From positions 10,130,367 through 10,194,366 of the forward strand of contig CM040446.1 of NCBI GenBank assembly GCA_022749755.1: DNA of 64,000 nucleotides, read 5' to 3'. Below are positions 48,011-58,052 of this stretch, piece by piece. Within the stretch, counting starts at the first letter, position 1, and each line of letters begins with the position of its first letter. The notes below the pieces were generated by a model. It was not told where the DNA came from and ran no database searches. It was given only the letters and a program-made list of their open reading frames with translations. This stretch comes from Azadirachta indica (lineage: Eukaryota; Streptophyta; Magnoliopsida; Sapindales; Meliaceae). A program made the translations under genes and the position numbers.

Positions 48011-49654
48011 TGAATGCTGAAATTTTGATCAAAAGATCTAAATAATATTAACTGAAATAATTTAAATATAGGTAATAATTTTTAATAAAATTATAAATCT
48101 TTTATCTAATATATAAAATATACTAACCAAAGTGATATTCCGTAAAATGTTAAAAGCCAAAATGAAATTTCCCCGTTTAAAATCTCTTTCCCGGGAGGAT
48201 CGCTGACATAACCGGTAAGTTCCGTCTCTCTCTGTCTCGCTCTGTGCCTCCTCCTCTTCAACCAACTACCATTTGCGCCACTAAACCAGGAATAACCAGA
48301 GTCTAAATCTCGGTCTCTGTTCTTCCTTTTTTCGGTTTTCTTAATGAACACAAAACACGACAGAACATACGGCACTGTGTCCTGGAGATTTTTTGTTGCT
48401 TTTGGTTCCCAAAAAAAAAGTGCAGAATTTACAAGAAAATTTAGAATCTTCTTTGAAGATTGCCATTGGAGTGGAGTCATCGTTCCAAGACTCGGGGTTT
48501 TGTTTCTCAACTTTCCATCCAACTAAATTTTTCATAATATTTTGCTCTTTTTCTTTTATTCGTATTCTTGAAACCCCCACTTGTACTTTGTCTACGCAGA
48601 TTTTCATAAAGGAAAAACCTAGGCCCCGAGGTTTCTTCTTGGAAACTTTTGTGTTTTCTCAAAAAGTTTCCCGTTCCAGAAGAATTCAGCAGCACAGCTT
48701 GTTTTCTACAAATTTACGGGTAGACTGTGCAGTTGGGTCTCGATAGTGACAAAGAGTAAAGTGAAAATGGAATCTGAGAAAGGATTGACGTAGAAGAAAG
48801 GAATAACTAAAAACGACGTCATAGTGCAAATTTCAGACACCGAAGAAGCTTCTGTTGGCAGCTCCAAATCTTTTTCGAAGAGTCCCCAACTGGGTTCTTG
48901 TAGTGTTGAATTAACAGAACTTGAGAGTCTGAGATGCAGAGTCCAGGCTCCCAAATTTACAGGCGCTGCTTCTCCGGAGACTGCAACTTCGACTCCAACA
49001 CCAAACAAGCCTCCAAAGATCCCACCGCAGTCTTTAATTCAGAGAAAACCGCTCGCAAGGTCTGAGTTTCCGAAGCCAAAATCAAGATTAGTGGAACCAA
49101 ACATTCTAAATGATGCTAAATTGGTTGTAGAGAAGACAACCGTGGTGAATTGAAGGCCTTCTTGTAAGAACTCGCCAACTAATGCAGTATTTGCCTGTAG
49201 TCCGCAAGAGAAATTGAAATCGGTTCTTATTACAGGGGTGGAGGATGACGAGGAGGAAGATGAAGAGGTTTACAGAACTGTGAATGTTAAAGTGAGTAAG
49301 AAAAAGGTTAAAAAGATGGAAGTTTCGATTATAATTGAGCGGATTTTTACTTGTGTGCATAATGTGTTTGGTAAATGATAGCTTAACAGTGAATAAATTA
49401 AAAGACTGTCAGCTCTGGTATTTGGAGTTGTGGAGAAGGTCTGTGTTAGTATTGGTGAGATTTTGTGGTCGATTATTTACTGAATGGTTTACGAGTGTTT
49501 TGGTTTTGTTGATTGAAAGGAACTTTTTACTTGAAAAAGAAGGTTCTGTATTTTGTTATTGGGATGAAGAAAAGTGTTAAGAGTTTTGTCTGGTTATGTT
49601 TGGTTCTTCTAGCTTGGGGTTTGTTGTTTAATCCTGGGGTTAAGAGATCAGAAG

Positions 49655-50357
49655 TGTTAGTAAAATAGGCTTTAAAGCAAAATATGGAATTAAAATGAAA
49701 TTGAAAAAATAATGAAAATAAATATTATATAAAATGTATAACAATTCATTAAAATAATAATAATATATAAAAAAATATAACTATCTATAATAAAAAATAA
49801 AATAAAATAATAAATTGATACAAATATTTTATGTGAAAAATTACTAAATAAATTAAGATAAAAATCACGGATAAATATAAGAGTTTTTCACTATTTTAAA
49901 GTAGAAATTATAACTCTCTTTCTTTCTAATAATAAGGAGAGAACAACTCTCTAAATAGATGTATTTCACATTCTATTTCAAAACAAGAGAAACAACTCTA
50001 AATAAAAAATATTATACACACAAGGAAGAAACTAATTTTTCTCTCTTTGTAAAAACTTTCAAATAATGATTTAGAATGAATACAATGGTGAGAGGGGTGA
50101 GATATTTATAATAGTTTCCTTTTCTTTTTTCTACACACATTTTACAATTTACTTCACAAATTTCTCCACCTACCAACCACTATATAAATTCAAACTTTTT
50201 TTCATTTAACACCAATCTAATTAGTAAAGAAAGTAAAAAAGGAGTAGCTTCACTTTTGATGTATTTCAGTGCTCACATACGGTATATCACTATTCGTAAC
50301 TATGACACTGTTCATTATACAGTACTGTTCACCAAAAGTGAACTTTATAATTTCACA
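49655..50357 (-). repeat. 3' LTR of the copia element
   Basis: Bounded by TGTTAG and TTTCACA; preceded by AGAAG, the target duplication. Confidence 0.92.
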
Positions 50358-50416
50358 TTCTCCCACTTAAAGTCACTTTCAGTAATCCCTTCTTTACTTG
50401 CCAATTCCATGCTTGC

Positions 50417-52020
50417 TTACATCTCCACTAGATTATACGAGGATCTATACTGTACAATCATATCGATCAATTCTGATCTTCTACAACATAATGCAACATT
50501 TGAGATTTCTCTCATGTATTTTAGAATCCTCTTGTCAATCTCCCTATTCTCTTTACCAAAATTCGCCATAAAACAACTAGCAACTCCCACTGCTTGTGCA
50601 ATGTTTGGTCTTGTGCATATTATAGTGAACATGAAACTACCCACTACGATACTTGAGACATCTCTTTCCTCTCTACTTTATTACTAGAACACATACTTGA
50701 GGATAACTTGAAATTAATAGGAAATGGAGTAGAAATTAGCTTACAATCTTACATGTTAAAACGCCAAATCTTTCTATTATTTCTGTCTTAGTAAATTTGT
50801 ATCTCTAGAATCTTGTTTGCTAGTTCTAAGTCCTTCATTCCAAACTTCCTAGCCAATTGTGCCTTTAATTCTTGGACTCGATCTTTGTTGGCATTTGCTA
50901 CCAACATGTGATCCATGTACAACAATAAGATAATGAAATCATTATCACAACCAAACCTTGTGTAGCATGCACAATAATCTGAACTAAATCTATTGTACCC
51001 AAGGCATTATGAAGAAATCAAATCTCTAATATCAATACCTTGGCACCTATTGGAGACTATATAAAGATTTGTTCAATCTGCAAACCAAGTTCTCCTTCCA
51101 TGTTCCAACAAAACTTTCTGATTGGAGCATATATATCCTTTCTTCAAGTTTCCCATGAAGCAACGCAATTTTCACATCTAACTGCTCAAGATCCAAATTA
51201 AAAGTAGCACACATAACTAGGACTATTCTAACCATTATTGTCTTTAAACTTTCATCCACTGTGCTATCTTCTCCATCTTTTCCTTGTAGCTGATCTTGTA
51301 AAGCATTCTTGCTAACTATAACCTTATGGGCAGTGGGATCCCATAGGTGATATCCCTTTACATCGTCAACATCAAATCTAATAAATTTCAGCCTATGCTG
51401 CATATTTGTAACACAATGCATACAAGACAGTAGTTTTATCGAGTTCAATCCTGGAAGCTATTCTCACTCAAAGAGAATCTTTAAACCTTATTCCGACATG
51501 TGTCCCAATTTGAAATGCCATGTCATCGTTGATTCTTCTCTTTTTGCTAGTTGATGCTACACATGTATCAACTTCCCTTTATGTTTCCCCTTAAGCATGT
51601 GTAAATATGCACTAATCATCTAATTGTCCCAAAAACAATAAATTCTTGTTCAGGCCTTTAACATGTTGTACCTCCTAAATAATGTGAACCATTCCATCAT
51701 TCATCTTTATCTTGATGGTTCCAATACTGGTGATTCAAGGCATGATCACCCATGTATACAGATCCTCTTGAGACATGTTCATATTTGTGAAATCACTCTT
51801 TTCGTGAGGTCATATGCCATGTTGCTCCTAAATCTAACAACCAAACATTAGAAACTTGTTTTCTGCCTTCAGTAATCATTGTTACGTCGCCGTATAGAAC
51901 TTCGTGATCATCTTCTAGAGGTACTTGCAACATATCCTCAAGCTTTTGATGTCTCAAGATCTCCATTCTTCTTGTTATTCTAACACTCCCTTTTAACATG
52001 CCTTTTCTTGCCATAACCAT
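50417..52020 (-). pseudogene. Copia polyprotein remnants
   Basis: The protease region lies at 51793-52020 (DLGA where DSGA is expected). The RT fingers and first palm segment are at 51047-51448 and the C-terminal region of pol at 50417-50644. Stops and deletions separate them, and the large gap between protease and RT means integrase is largely gone. Confidence 0.85.
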
Positions 52021-52808
52021 AACACTTGATGTTCTTCTTTGATTTATCTTGATTCTAACTCATACTGGACCCACGTTTAATTGATCTTTCTCTTGACAAC
52101 AATGCTTCCCCTTACTGCAAACTTACATTTATGTCTTCCTTGTTTCTGCGCTTACTCTTATCTTCCAAAATGGCAACTGCAACATCATTAAAGACTACAG
52201 AGTTCATTTGGACGGTAGTCGTTAGGTTGATGATGAGTTGATCATACGAGTCAGGTAAATTTTGAAGTAGAATCTTTACACGTTCATTTCCTCTATTTTG
52301 TATCCCAACATTGTAAGTTATGAAAATAAAGTTTTTAAAGTGTTGATATAATCAGTCACCAATGTGGATTCCGCCATTTAAAGAGTGTAAAGTCTTTCTC
52401 TTTAAAAAAATTTTGTTGTGCAATCACTTAGCCTCATATAACTTTATCAGAGCATCCCAAATCTGTTTTGCTGTCTTCATTTCTTTCACACTAATTAATA
52501 CTCTATTAGCTAACTCAAGTGTAGATTGACAATTGCATCACCATCCATCTCGTTTCTCTTTCTTCATCGATATCTGAGGATTTTTCCTCAAATGCTGCTA
52601 AACACTTGTCCGTTTTCAAAATTGCCTTCATTTTCATTTTCTACAATGAAAAATTGTTTTCGATGAACTTCTAAATATTGAACTTTGTTGCCATTGTTGT
52701 CAACAATCTGCTTTGTACTTAAACTGGTTTTCACTATTCAACTGTTAATTGAACCTGTAAATAGTAATTTTAAATAGTAACTCATACAACCAATAACTTT
52801 AATACCAC

Positions 52809-53491
52809 TGTTAGGAAAATAAGGGTCGAAACAGAATACGCAACTAAAGTGAAATTGAGAAAACAATAAAAATAAACATTATGTAAGAAGTAGAACCATC
52901 CATCAAAATAACAACAGTACGTATGAGGTATAATCGTTTATAGTAAAATAAAGCAACAAAATAAATTAATATAAATATTTTACGTGAAAAACTCTTAAAC
53001 AAATTAGGGTAAAAAGTACGAGTAAGTATAGGAGTATTTCATTATTTTAAAGTAATGATTATAACTCTCTTTCTTTTTAATAATAAGGAGAAAACAACTT
53101 TCTAAATAAAAATATTTCACACTCTCTATTGAAATAGGAGAATTAACTATAAGTAAAGAATATTACATACACAAAGAAGAAATTAATTTTTCTCTACTTG
53201 TAAATGCTCTCAAAAGATGATTTGGGATGGATAGAATAGTGAGAGAGGTGGGATATTTATAATAATTTCCTTTTCCTTTTTTTCACACACATTCCACAAT
53301 TTACTTTATAAATTTCTCCACTTATCAACTACTATATAAATTCAAACTTTTTCCACCAAACACTAATCTAATTAGTAAAGAAATTAAAAAAGGAATAGCT
53401 GCACTTTTGATTTATTTCGATGCTCACATACGATACGGCACTGTTTAGTTATACAATACTGTTCACCAAAAGTAAACTTTATAATTTCACA
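52809..53491 (-). repeat. 5' LTR of the copia element
   Basis: Homologous to 49655-50357 with many substitutions and small indels. On the minus strand it is followed, one base in, by the PBS-like TGGTATTAAAG. Confidence 0.92.
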
Positions 53492-55273
53492 AGAAGAAAC
53501 CACTAAGATTCTAATTATATGGCAAGGACTATTGCTTCTTTCTTTATTGGGACTGCTATATGGGTGGTGAAGACTTTTTTAGTTAAATTACTAGCTTCTT
53601 CTTTCCAATGTACTAGATTCTTTGATCGGATCCAAGAATCAATCTTTCACCAAAATATTCTCCGGAATCTTTGGGGCATCCATCAATGGAGATAGCTGAG
53701 AAAGTTGGTATGGCAAATACTGCTGGCCAGCTGAGCTTCAAGAATGTGAAGAACGAAAATAAAGAGAAAAAGGAGGAGGTGATTGATTTAGAAAAACTTA
53801 AAAAAGTGAAGCAAGAGAAATTATCTACTTGGACCACGAAAGGATTAATTAATGTCATAAGTGGCTCTGGCCTTTCTACAATCTCAAATAGACTTGAGAC
53901 TTATGCTGACGAAGAGGGTGAGCAGAAAGATAAAGTGATTACTGGTGAGTGGGAAGCAAAGGCTGCTGCTTATCAGATTTTCAGGAATGTGGCCAAGCCT
54001 GGTAGCAAGAGAGTATTTCTAACTTTCAGAAATCATAGCTATTCTGTCTTTATGATTTCTTTTTTCTATAGTAGAGTCATCTCACTATTTTTATCCATTT
54101 GTAATGAGCAGGGACATTGAAGAGGAGGATCTGTTGTGCTTCATGAAAAAGGAAGAGGTAGATAACGTGCTTCCATTGTTTGAGGGAGCAGCAGAAACTA
54201 GAAAGATCAAGAGGTCAACTTTTAAGAAATGGGTGGTAAGCTCTTTTCTAAATTGTGTGAGATCTTTGTATATGCTTTTTTGACACTACAGTTGATGTTT
54301 AGGTACAGTATACAAATGTAATATTGGTAAATTTAACTGTTGAAGTACTTCAAGTAATTCCTTTCTTTTAAGATTAAACTGTCACATACCTGCTATGAAT
54401 TGACTCTTAAATCCATGACCTTAATTTCTAAAGTCAGGTGAACTCAATATAGGAGCAAAGAATCCATTGGGATTACTTGTTATTAATCCGTGCTTCTTAT
54501 GCCATTCCTAATTGTAGGTAAATGTGTACCTCGAACACGTCTCTGGCACATTCCTTAAATGATGCGAAAACAGCTATAGAGGAGCTGACAAGCTTGTTTC
54601 AGGAATTGTGCTTGTTGCGATCATTATTGTGTGGTTGCTCTTGATGGAATTTTTAACAAAAGTAATAGTCTTCATTTCATCCCAAATTCTAGTTGTGGTT
54701 TTCATGTTTGGCAACACCGCAAAGACTGTATTTGAGGCCATCATATTTGTATTTGTAATGTATCCATTTGATGTTAGTGATAGATGCATTATTGATGGAG
54801 TGCAGGTAATTGTTTAATCCTGAAAATGTGAATTTACATTGTATATTTGGATCAATTGCTTGACATAATTGATGTATCACAGATGGTTGTTGAGGAGATG
54901 AACCTATTGACAACAGTTTTTCTGAAATATGACAATGAGAAAATATTCTATCCTAATACAGTCCTAGCTATGAAACCTATCAGCAATTATTACAGGAGTC
55001 CAGAAATGCGAGATTGTGTGGAGTTTGCCGTTGATGTTTCTATATCAATTGAGAGCATTGGACATCTAAAATCTAGAATCAAAGCGTAAGTTAAATAATA
55101 GAATTCCTACTTGTTTTTGAGATGTAAACTACATGTTGCAACTGAGTGGAATCAATTTCAGGGCTCTGAATTTGTTCCTTTCTGGTTATTATCTTCAGAG
55201 GCTCACGTGGCTATCTAAAGAATTGAACTAATTGTAAGGCATGTGGCATTGTCATCATCATTTCACACTGATA

Positions 55274-55474
55274 TGGATTACAGAAGTTGGTATATAAAGG
55301 CTGTTAATATATTCTTGACATTATTAGAAACCGATTTAGTTGCAAGTTTTCGTCAACTCATGCATATATAGACAGGATAACAGCTTTAGGATCTGTCATA
55401 ACTCATTATGAATAGTGATCTCCATTGTATTTTGGTAAAGAATCTCTCTCACTCGCTAATCCTCGTCAAACATA
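55274..55474 (+). repeat. ~200-bp dispersed repeat, copy 2
   Basis: Lies in the last intron of the dead MSL copy and closely matches 13150-13352. The equivalent intron of the intact copy reads straight through GATAAGGATTATAGCAAGAAAG without it. Both junctions show short shared words (GGATTA on the left, ACATA on the right). Confidence 0.75.
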
Positions 55475-56613
55475 GCAAGAAAGTCAATGTGTTGGAGGCT
55501 CTTTGTGTAAACTATACAATAAGCAAAGCACAATTCCAACTTAAACTGCATAAGCCTGTATTAGATATCATTTAGTATTACCATCTTTTTCTTCCTTTGC
55601 TATTTTGATTGTTTCCTAGTTAAGGGAGTTAGCTGTAGGGAAGTGAGTCTTAATAGTCTTTTTCAGGTCAGAAGACTTCAAAAGTGACATATTGTTCTCA
55701 TTACATACGGCAATGGCTTTTTAAGTATGAAGACACCTGTCTTCACAACTTCATGGAAGCAAGGTGTAAGCAGTAAGCCCACTGCTGCATAATCTTACTC
55801 TGATACAGATGTTCAATGCGTGATTTACATTTCTTTTCAAGCTGTTCCCTTGTTTTGCCAATTCTAATACAATGTCTGCAAACTAAGAAGTTTGAAATTT
55901 CTACATTGCCTCCAGCTTTTAAAATTGAGATCTAGTTAAATCCAACTATACAAGTCATTGCTTTACTTTGACAAACAAATGTTTTCTTACAAGAATTATT
56001 ATGGGTTTGTATATGTTAATTGGTTGGTCTTCCAACAAGAACATTGAATGGAAATGTTGTGTAGGAGTTTGATTTAACTTTTGTCTTGCCTTCAATCTTT
56101 ACAAGCAGGTGTCTTCCAATGATTTGTGTCAAATTTCTTGACTCCCACATGATTGTTTAGTCTATTTTATGTTCTCGTTGTTAAATTTATATGATTTATG
56201 CACTTCGTTGAATAGAGAAAATGTACTCTCTTTTTCGTTCCCCTTCATCTGTCTCATTATTTCATCATTAAGGATGATGCTATTTTGATTTCTTCATTGC
56301 ATCTTTTCATTTACATACCTGTTTTCTGAAACTTTTCAGCTACTTGGAAAGCAATGCAAAGCAGGCGTCCAAATTTCAGTTTGGTGGTTAAAGAGATTGA
56401 GAATCTGGACATGATGAAAATGGCTCTATCCGTTAACAATAAACTCTCAGGATTACAGGGAGAAGAAGAACAGAAGATCCGAATTAGTATTAGAACTGAA
56501 AAAAATATTTGAAGATCCTTTGTATATGTCATCTTCTGCCTCAAGAAGTCCTCCTCAGCGAGGTATCCTCAGCAGCTTCAACTGTTCCACTTCCTTCTGC
56601 GGCAAGGGGATGA

Positions 56614-56940
56614 TGCTCTGTAACATACACAACTGTCTACTTTGCTTTGAACTCGCTCTTTCTTTTTCAAATAAACCTCCATTCTTATTTATTTTGTTGA
56701 GTTATATCTGTCTGTAATAGATTTTTCTTTTGGGATTTAATTTATAGCTGATATGAAAAAACAAAATAAACGATTATCGGCTTTCAATTAAGAGCAAAAG
56801 TCTCTCGACTGATTTAGGGTGTATTCTTAAACATTGGTGGGGTGCAAATGGAAAAACAAAGTTAGATAACCCAAGCCTCTACAGAGCAACAGCTACTCAA
56901 CTTGAGGTCTCAGTGGAGTCCCTCCTAAATTTCAATGGTG
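56614..56940. other. Spacer between dead MSL gene and PsbX promoter
   Basis: Contains the MSL 3' flank up to about 56720. I see no other gene. Confidence 0.5.
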
Positions 56941-56949
56941 ATTGGGCCA

Positions 56950-57010
56950 ACAAGATAACCTTATCCTCCATCCCAAATGGAGAAGCTGCCACGTGTTAGA
57001 AAGATAAAGT
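56950..57010 (+). promoter_or_regulatory. G-box plus GATA/I-box cluster upstream of PsbX
   Basis: A CACGTG core lies at 56990-56995 within GCCACGTGTT. GATAA-type words lie on both sides (GATAACC and its partner TTATCC near 56955-56966, GATAAAG near 57003). This combination is typical of light-responsive promoters of nuclear photosynthesis genes and sits about 190 bp from the ATG. Confidence 0.55.
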
Positions 57011-57180
57011 TAGACAAAAGCAGGCCTCCTCCACCTCTCGTTACGCCACCATTACCCACCTCTTTAACATCCTTCAAAATTTAACGGTAAAACACTGCCA
57101 AAAAGAAAAGCAGTCGAAGGCACACATAACAGAGAGCAAGCAACTTAGCAAGAAGAGATTAAAAAAACAAAAAGGAAAAA

Positions 57181-57555
57181 ATGGCTTCAACTTCAGCTAT
57201 TTCAATGGCTATGCCGTTAACTCATGCTAGCCAAAAGAGGGCGGTTTCAGGTTCTGAGGCTTTCTTCAAGCCATTGCCAGTGAAACCATCGAAGGCTATG
57301 GCAGCATCAAAATCCAGTCCCAGGTTTCAAGTCAAGGCTTCTTCTTCTTTCAAGGAGAAGGCTGTCACCGGGTTGACTGCAGCTGCCGTGACTGCTTCCA
57401 TGGTGATTCCGGAGGTTGCTGAAGCTGCTGGCCCTGGAGTTTCTCCATCACTGAAGAACTTCTTGCTCAGCATTGTAGCCGGTGGTGTTGTTCTGACTGC
57501 CATTATTGGTGCTGTCGTTGGCGTGGCCAATTTTGACCCCGTCAAGCGGAGCTAA
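57181..57555 (+). CDS. PSBX: Photosystem II subunit PsbX, nuclear encoded
   Basis: Single-exon gene for a 124-residue precursor of PsbX, a one-helix thylakoid subunit next to cytochrome b559 in photosystem II. The N-terminus is a Ser/Ala/Lys-rich chloroplast transit peptide. A hydrophobic thylakoid signal follows ([15 protein letters not shown]) and ends in an AxA-type site, so cleavage after about A83 is predicted. The 41-residue mature part contains [20 protein letters not shown], the membrane helix, and ends NFDPVKRS, as in known PsbX. Precursor length and bipartite targeting fit the family. The upstream G-box and GATA motifs suggest light control. Confidence 0.93.
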   Translation: MASTSAISMAMPLTHASQKRAVSGSEAFFKPLPVKPSKAMAASKSSPRFQVKASSSFKEKAVTGLTAAAVTASMVIPEVAEAAGPGVSPSLKNFLLSIVAGGVVLTAIIGAVVGVANFDPVKRS

Positions 57556-58052
57556 GACCATATAAATATTCAGACAACGTTGGATTGTGTTTTCGATTCT
57601 TGTATCTGTTCGATGTTTTCACCCTTCAACTTCGTTTTTCTCCTTTGTGTAATCTGTGACTGTAATTGAGCGCGGAAACGTGTGTTCTGAAATTTCATAC
57701 TTCCATTTTGCCACATCTGTTTTCATCTTGCACTCAATATACACATAAAACATTTGTAGCATGAAAAGCTTTGATTCATCATAATTGATGTGAAAAATAG
57801 CTTTGACATGTAGCCAGAAAACAAACTACTAGATTCATTATGGAAAAGAAATCAAAAAATTGAAGCTCAAATGAAGAGAATATACACATGATGTAAAATA
57901 TACCCACTAAGAATAATAAGGATATAGATCAACTGAGATTAATTCATCGAAACATTAATACAAATTTCATTTACCAATACCACCAACTGAACTCAACTCT
58001 GCAGAACCAAAGCCTACCATATCTAGAATCATTTACTTAGACTAGAAATCAT
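57556..58052. other. Intergenic spacer between convergent PsbX and RPA70 genes
   Basis: Holds both 3' untranslated regions. No additional gene is seen. Confidence 0.6.

Larger units (their letters stand above)
49655..53491 (-). mobile_element. Ty1/copia retrotransposon, decayed
   Basis: LTRs at 49655-50357 (703 bp) and 52809-53491 (683 bp) start TGTTAG and end TTTCACA. The target duplication AGAAG is perfect (49650-49654 and 53492-53496). A PBS-like TGGTATTAAAG adjoins the right LTR and a purine tract (AAGTGGGAGAA, minus strand) adjoins the left one, so it reads on the minus strand. Coding remnants include a protease site changed to WLLDLGATWHMTS, RT pieces (FNLDLEQLDVK and ENLVCRLNKSLYSLQ) and a terminal piece near RNase H (CTRPNIAQAVGVASCFM). 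Most of the integrase is missing. The LTRs are clearly diverged from each other, so it is older than the gypsy copy. Confidence 0.93.
48767..56613 (+). pseudogene. Dead MSL10-like gene, interrupted by a copia element
   Basis: All five exons of the intact copy can be traced: exon 1 as 48767-49654 plus 53497-54005, then 54112-54235, 54518-54805, 54883-55085 and 56340-56613. Lesions seen directly are many. The ninth codon is TAG (48791-48793), and a second in-frame stop lies near 49150. A 3.8-kb copia element sits inside exon 1. The exon 1 splice donor is changed from GTGAGT to GAGAGT. Exon 3 is 6 bp shorter through indels that shift the frame early on. A 2-bp deletion early in exon 5 shifts the frame again. 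Such a locus cannot make a channel. It is the second member of a local duplication. Confidence 0.95.
46345..56720 (+). repeat. MSL gene-bearing duplication unit, copy B
   Basis: Homologous to 23337-28735 but expanded by later insertions: LTR-like sequence at 46751, a copia element at 49655-53491 and a ~200-bp repeat at 55274-55474. Confidence 0.85.

Noticed and set aside
50256..50687. Plus-strand frame of 143 codons across the copia left LTR
   Set aside because: Antisense to the LTR and to pol remnants; explained by the retrotransposon.
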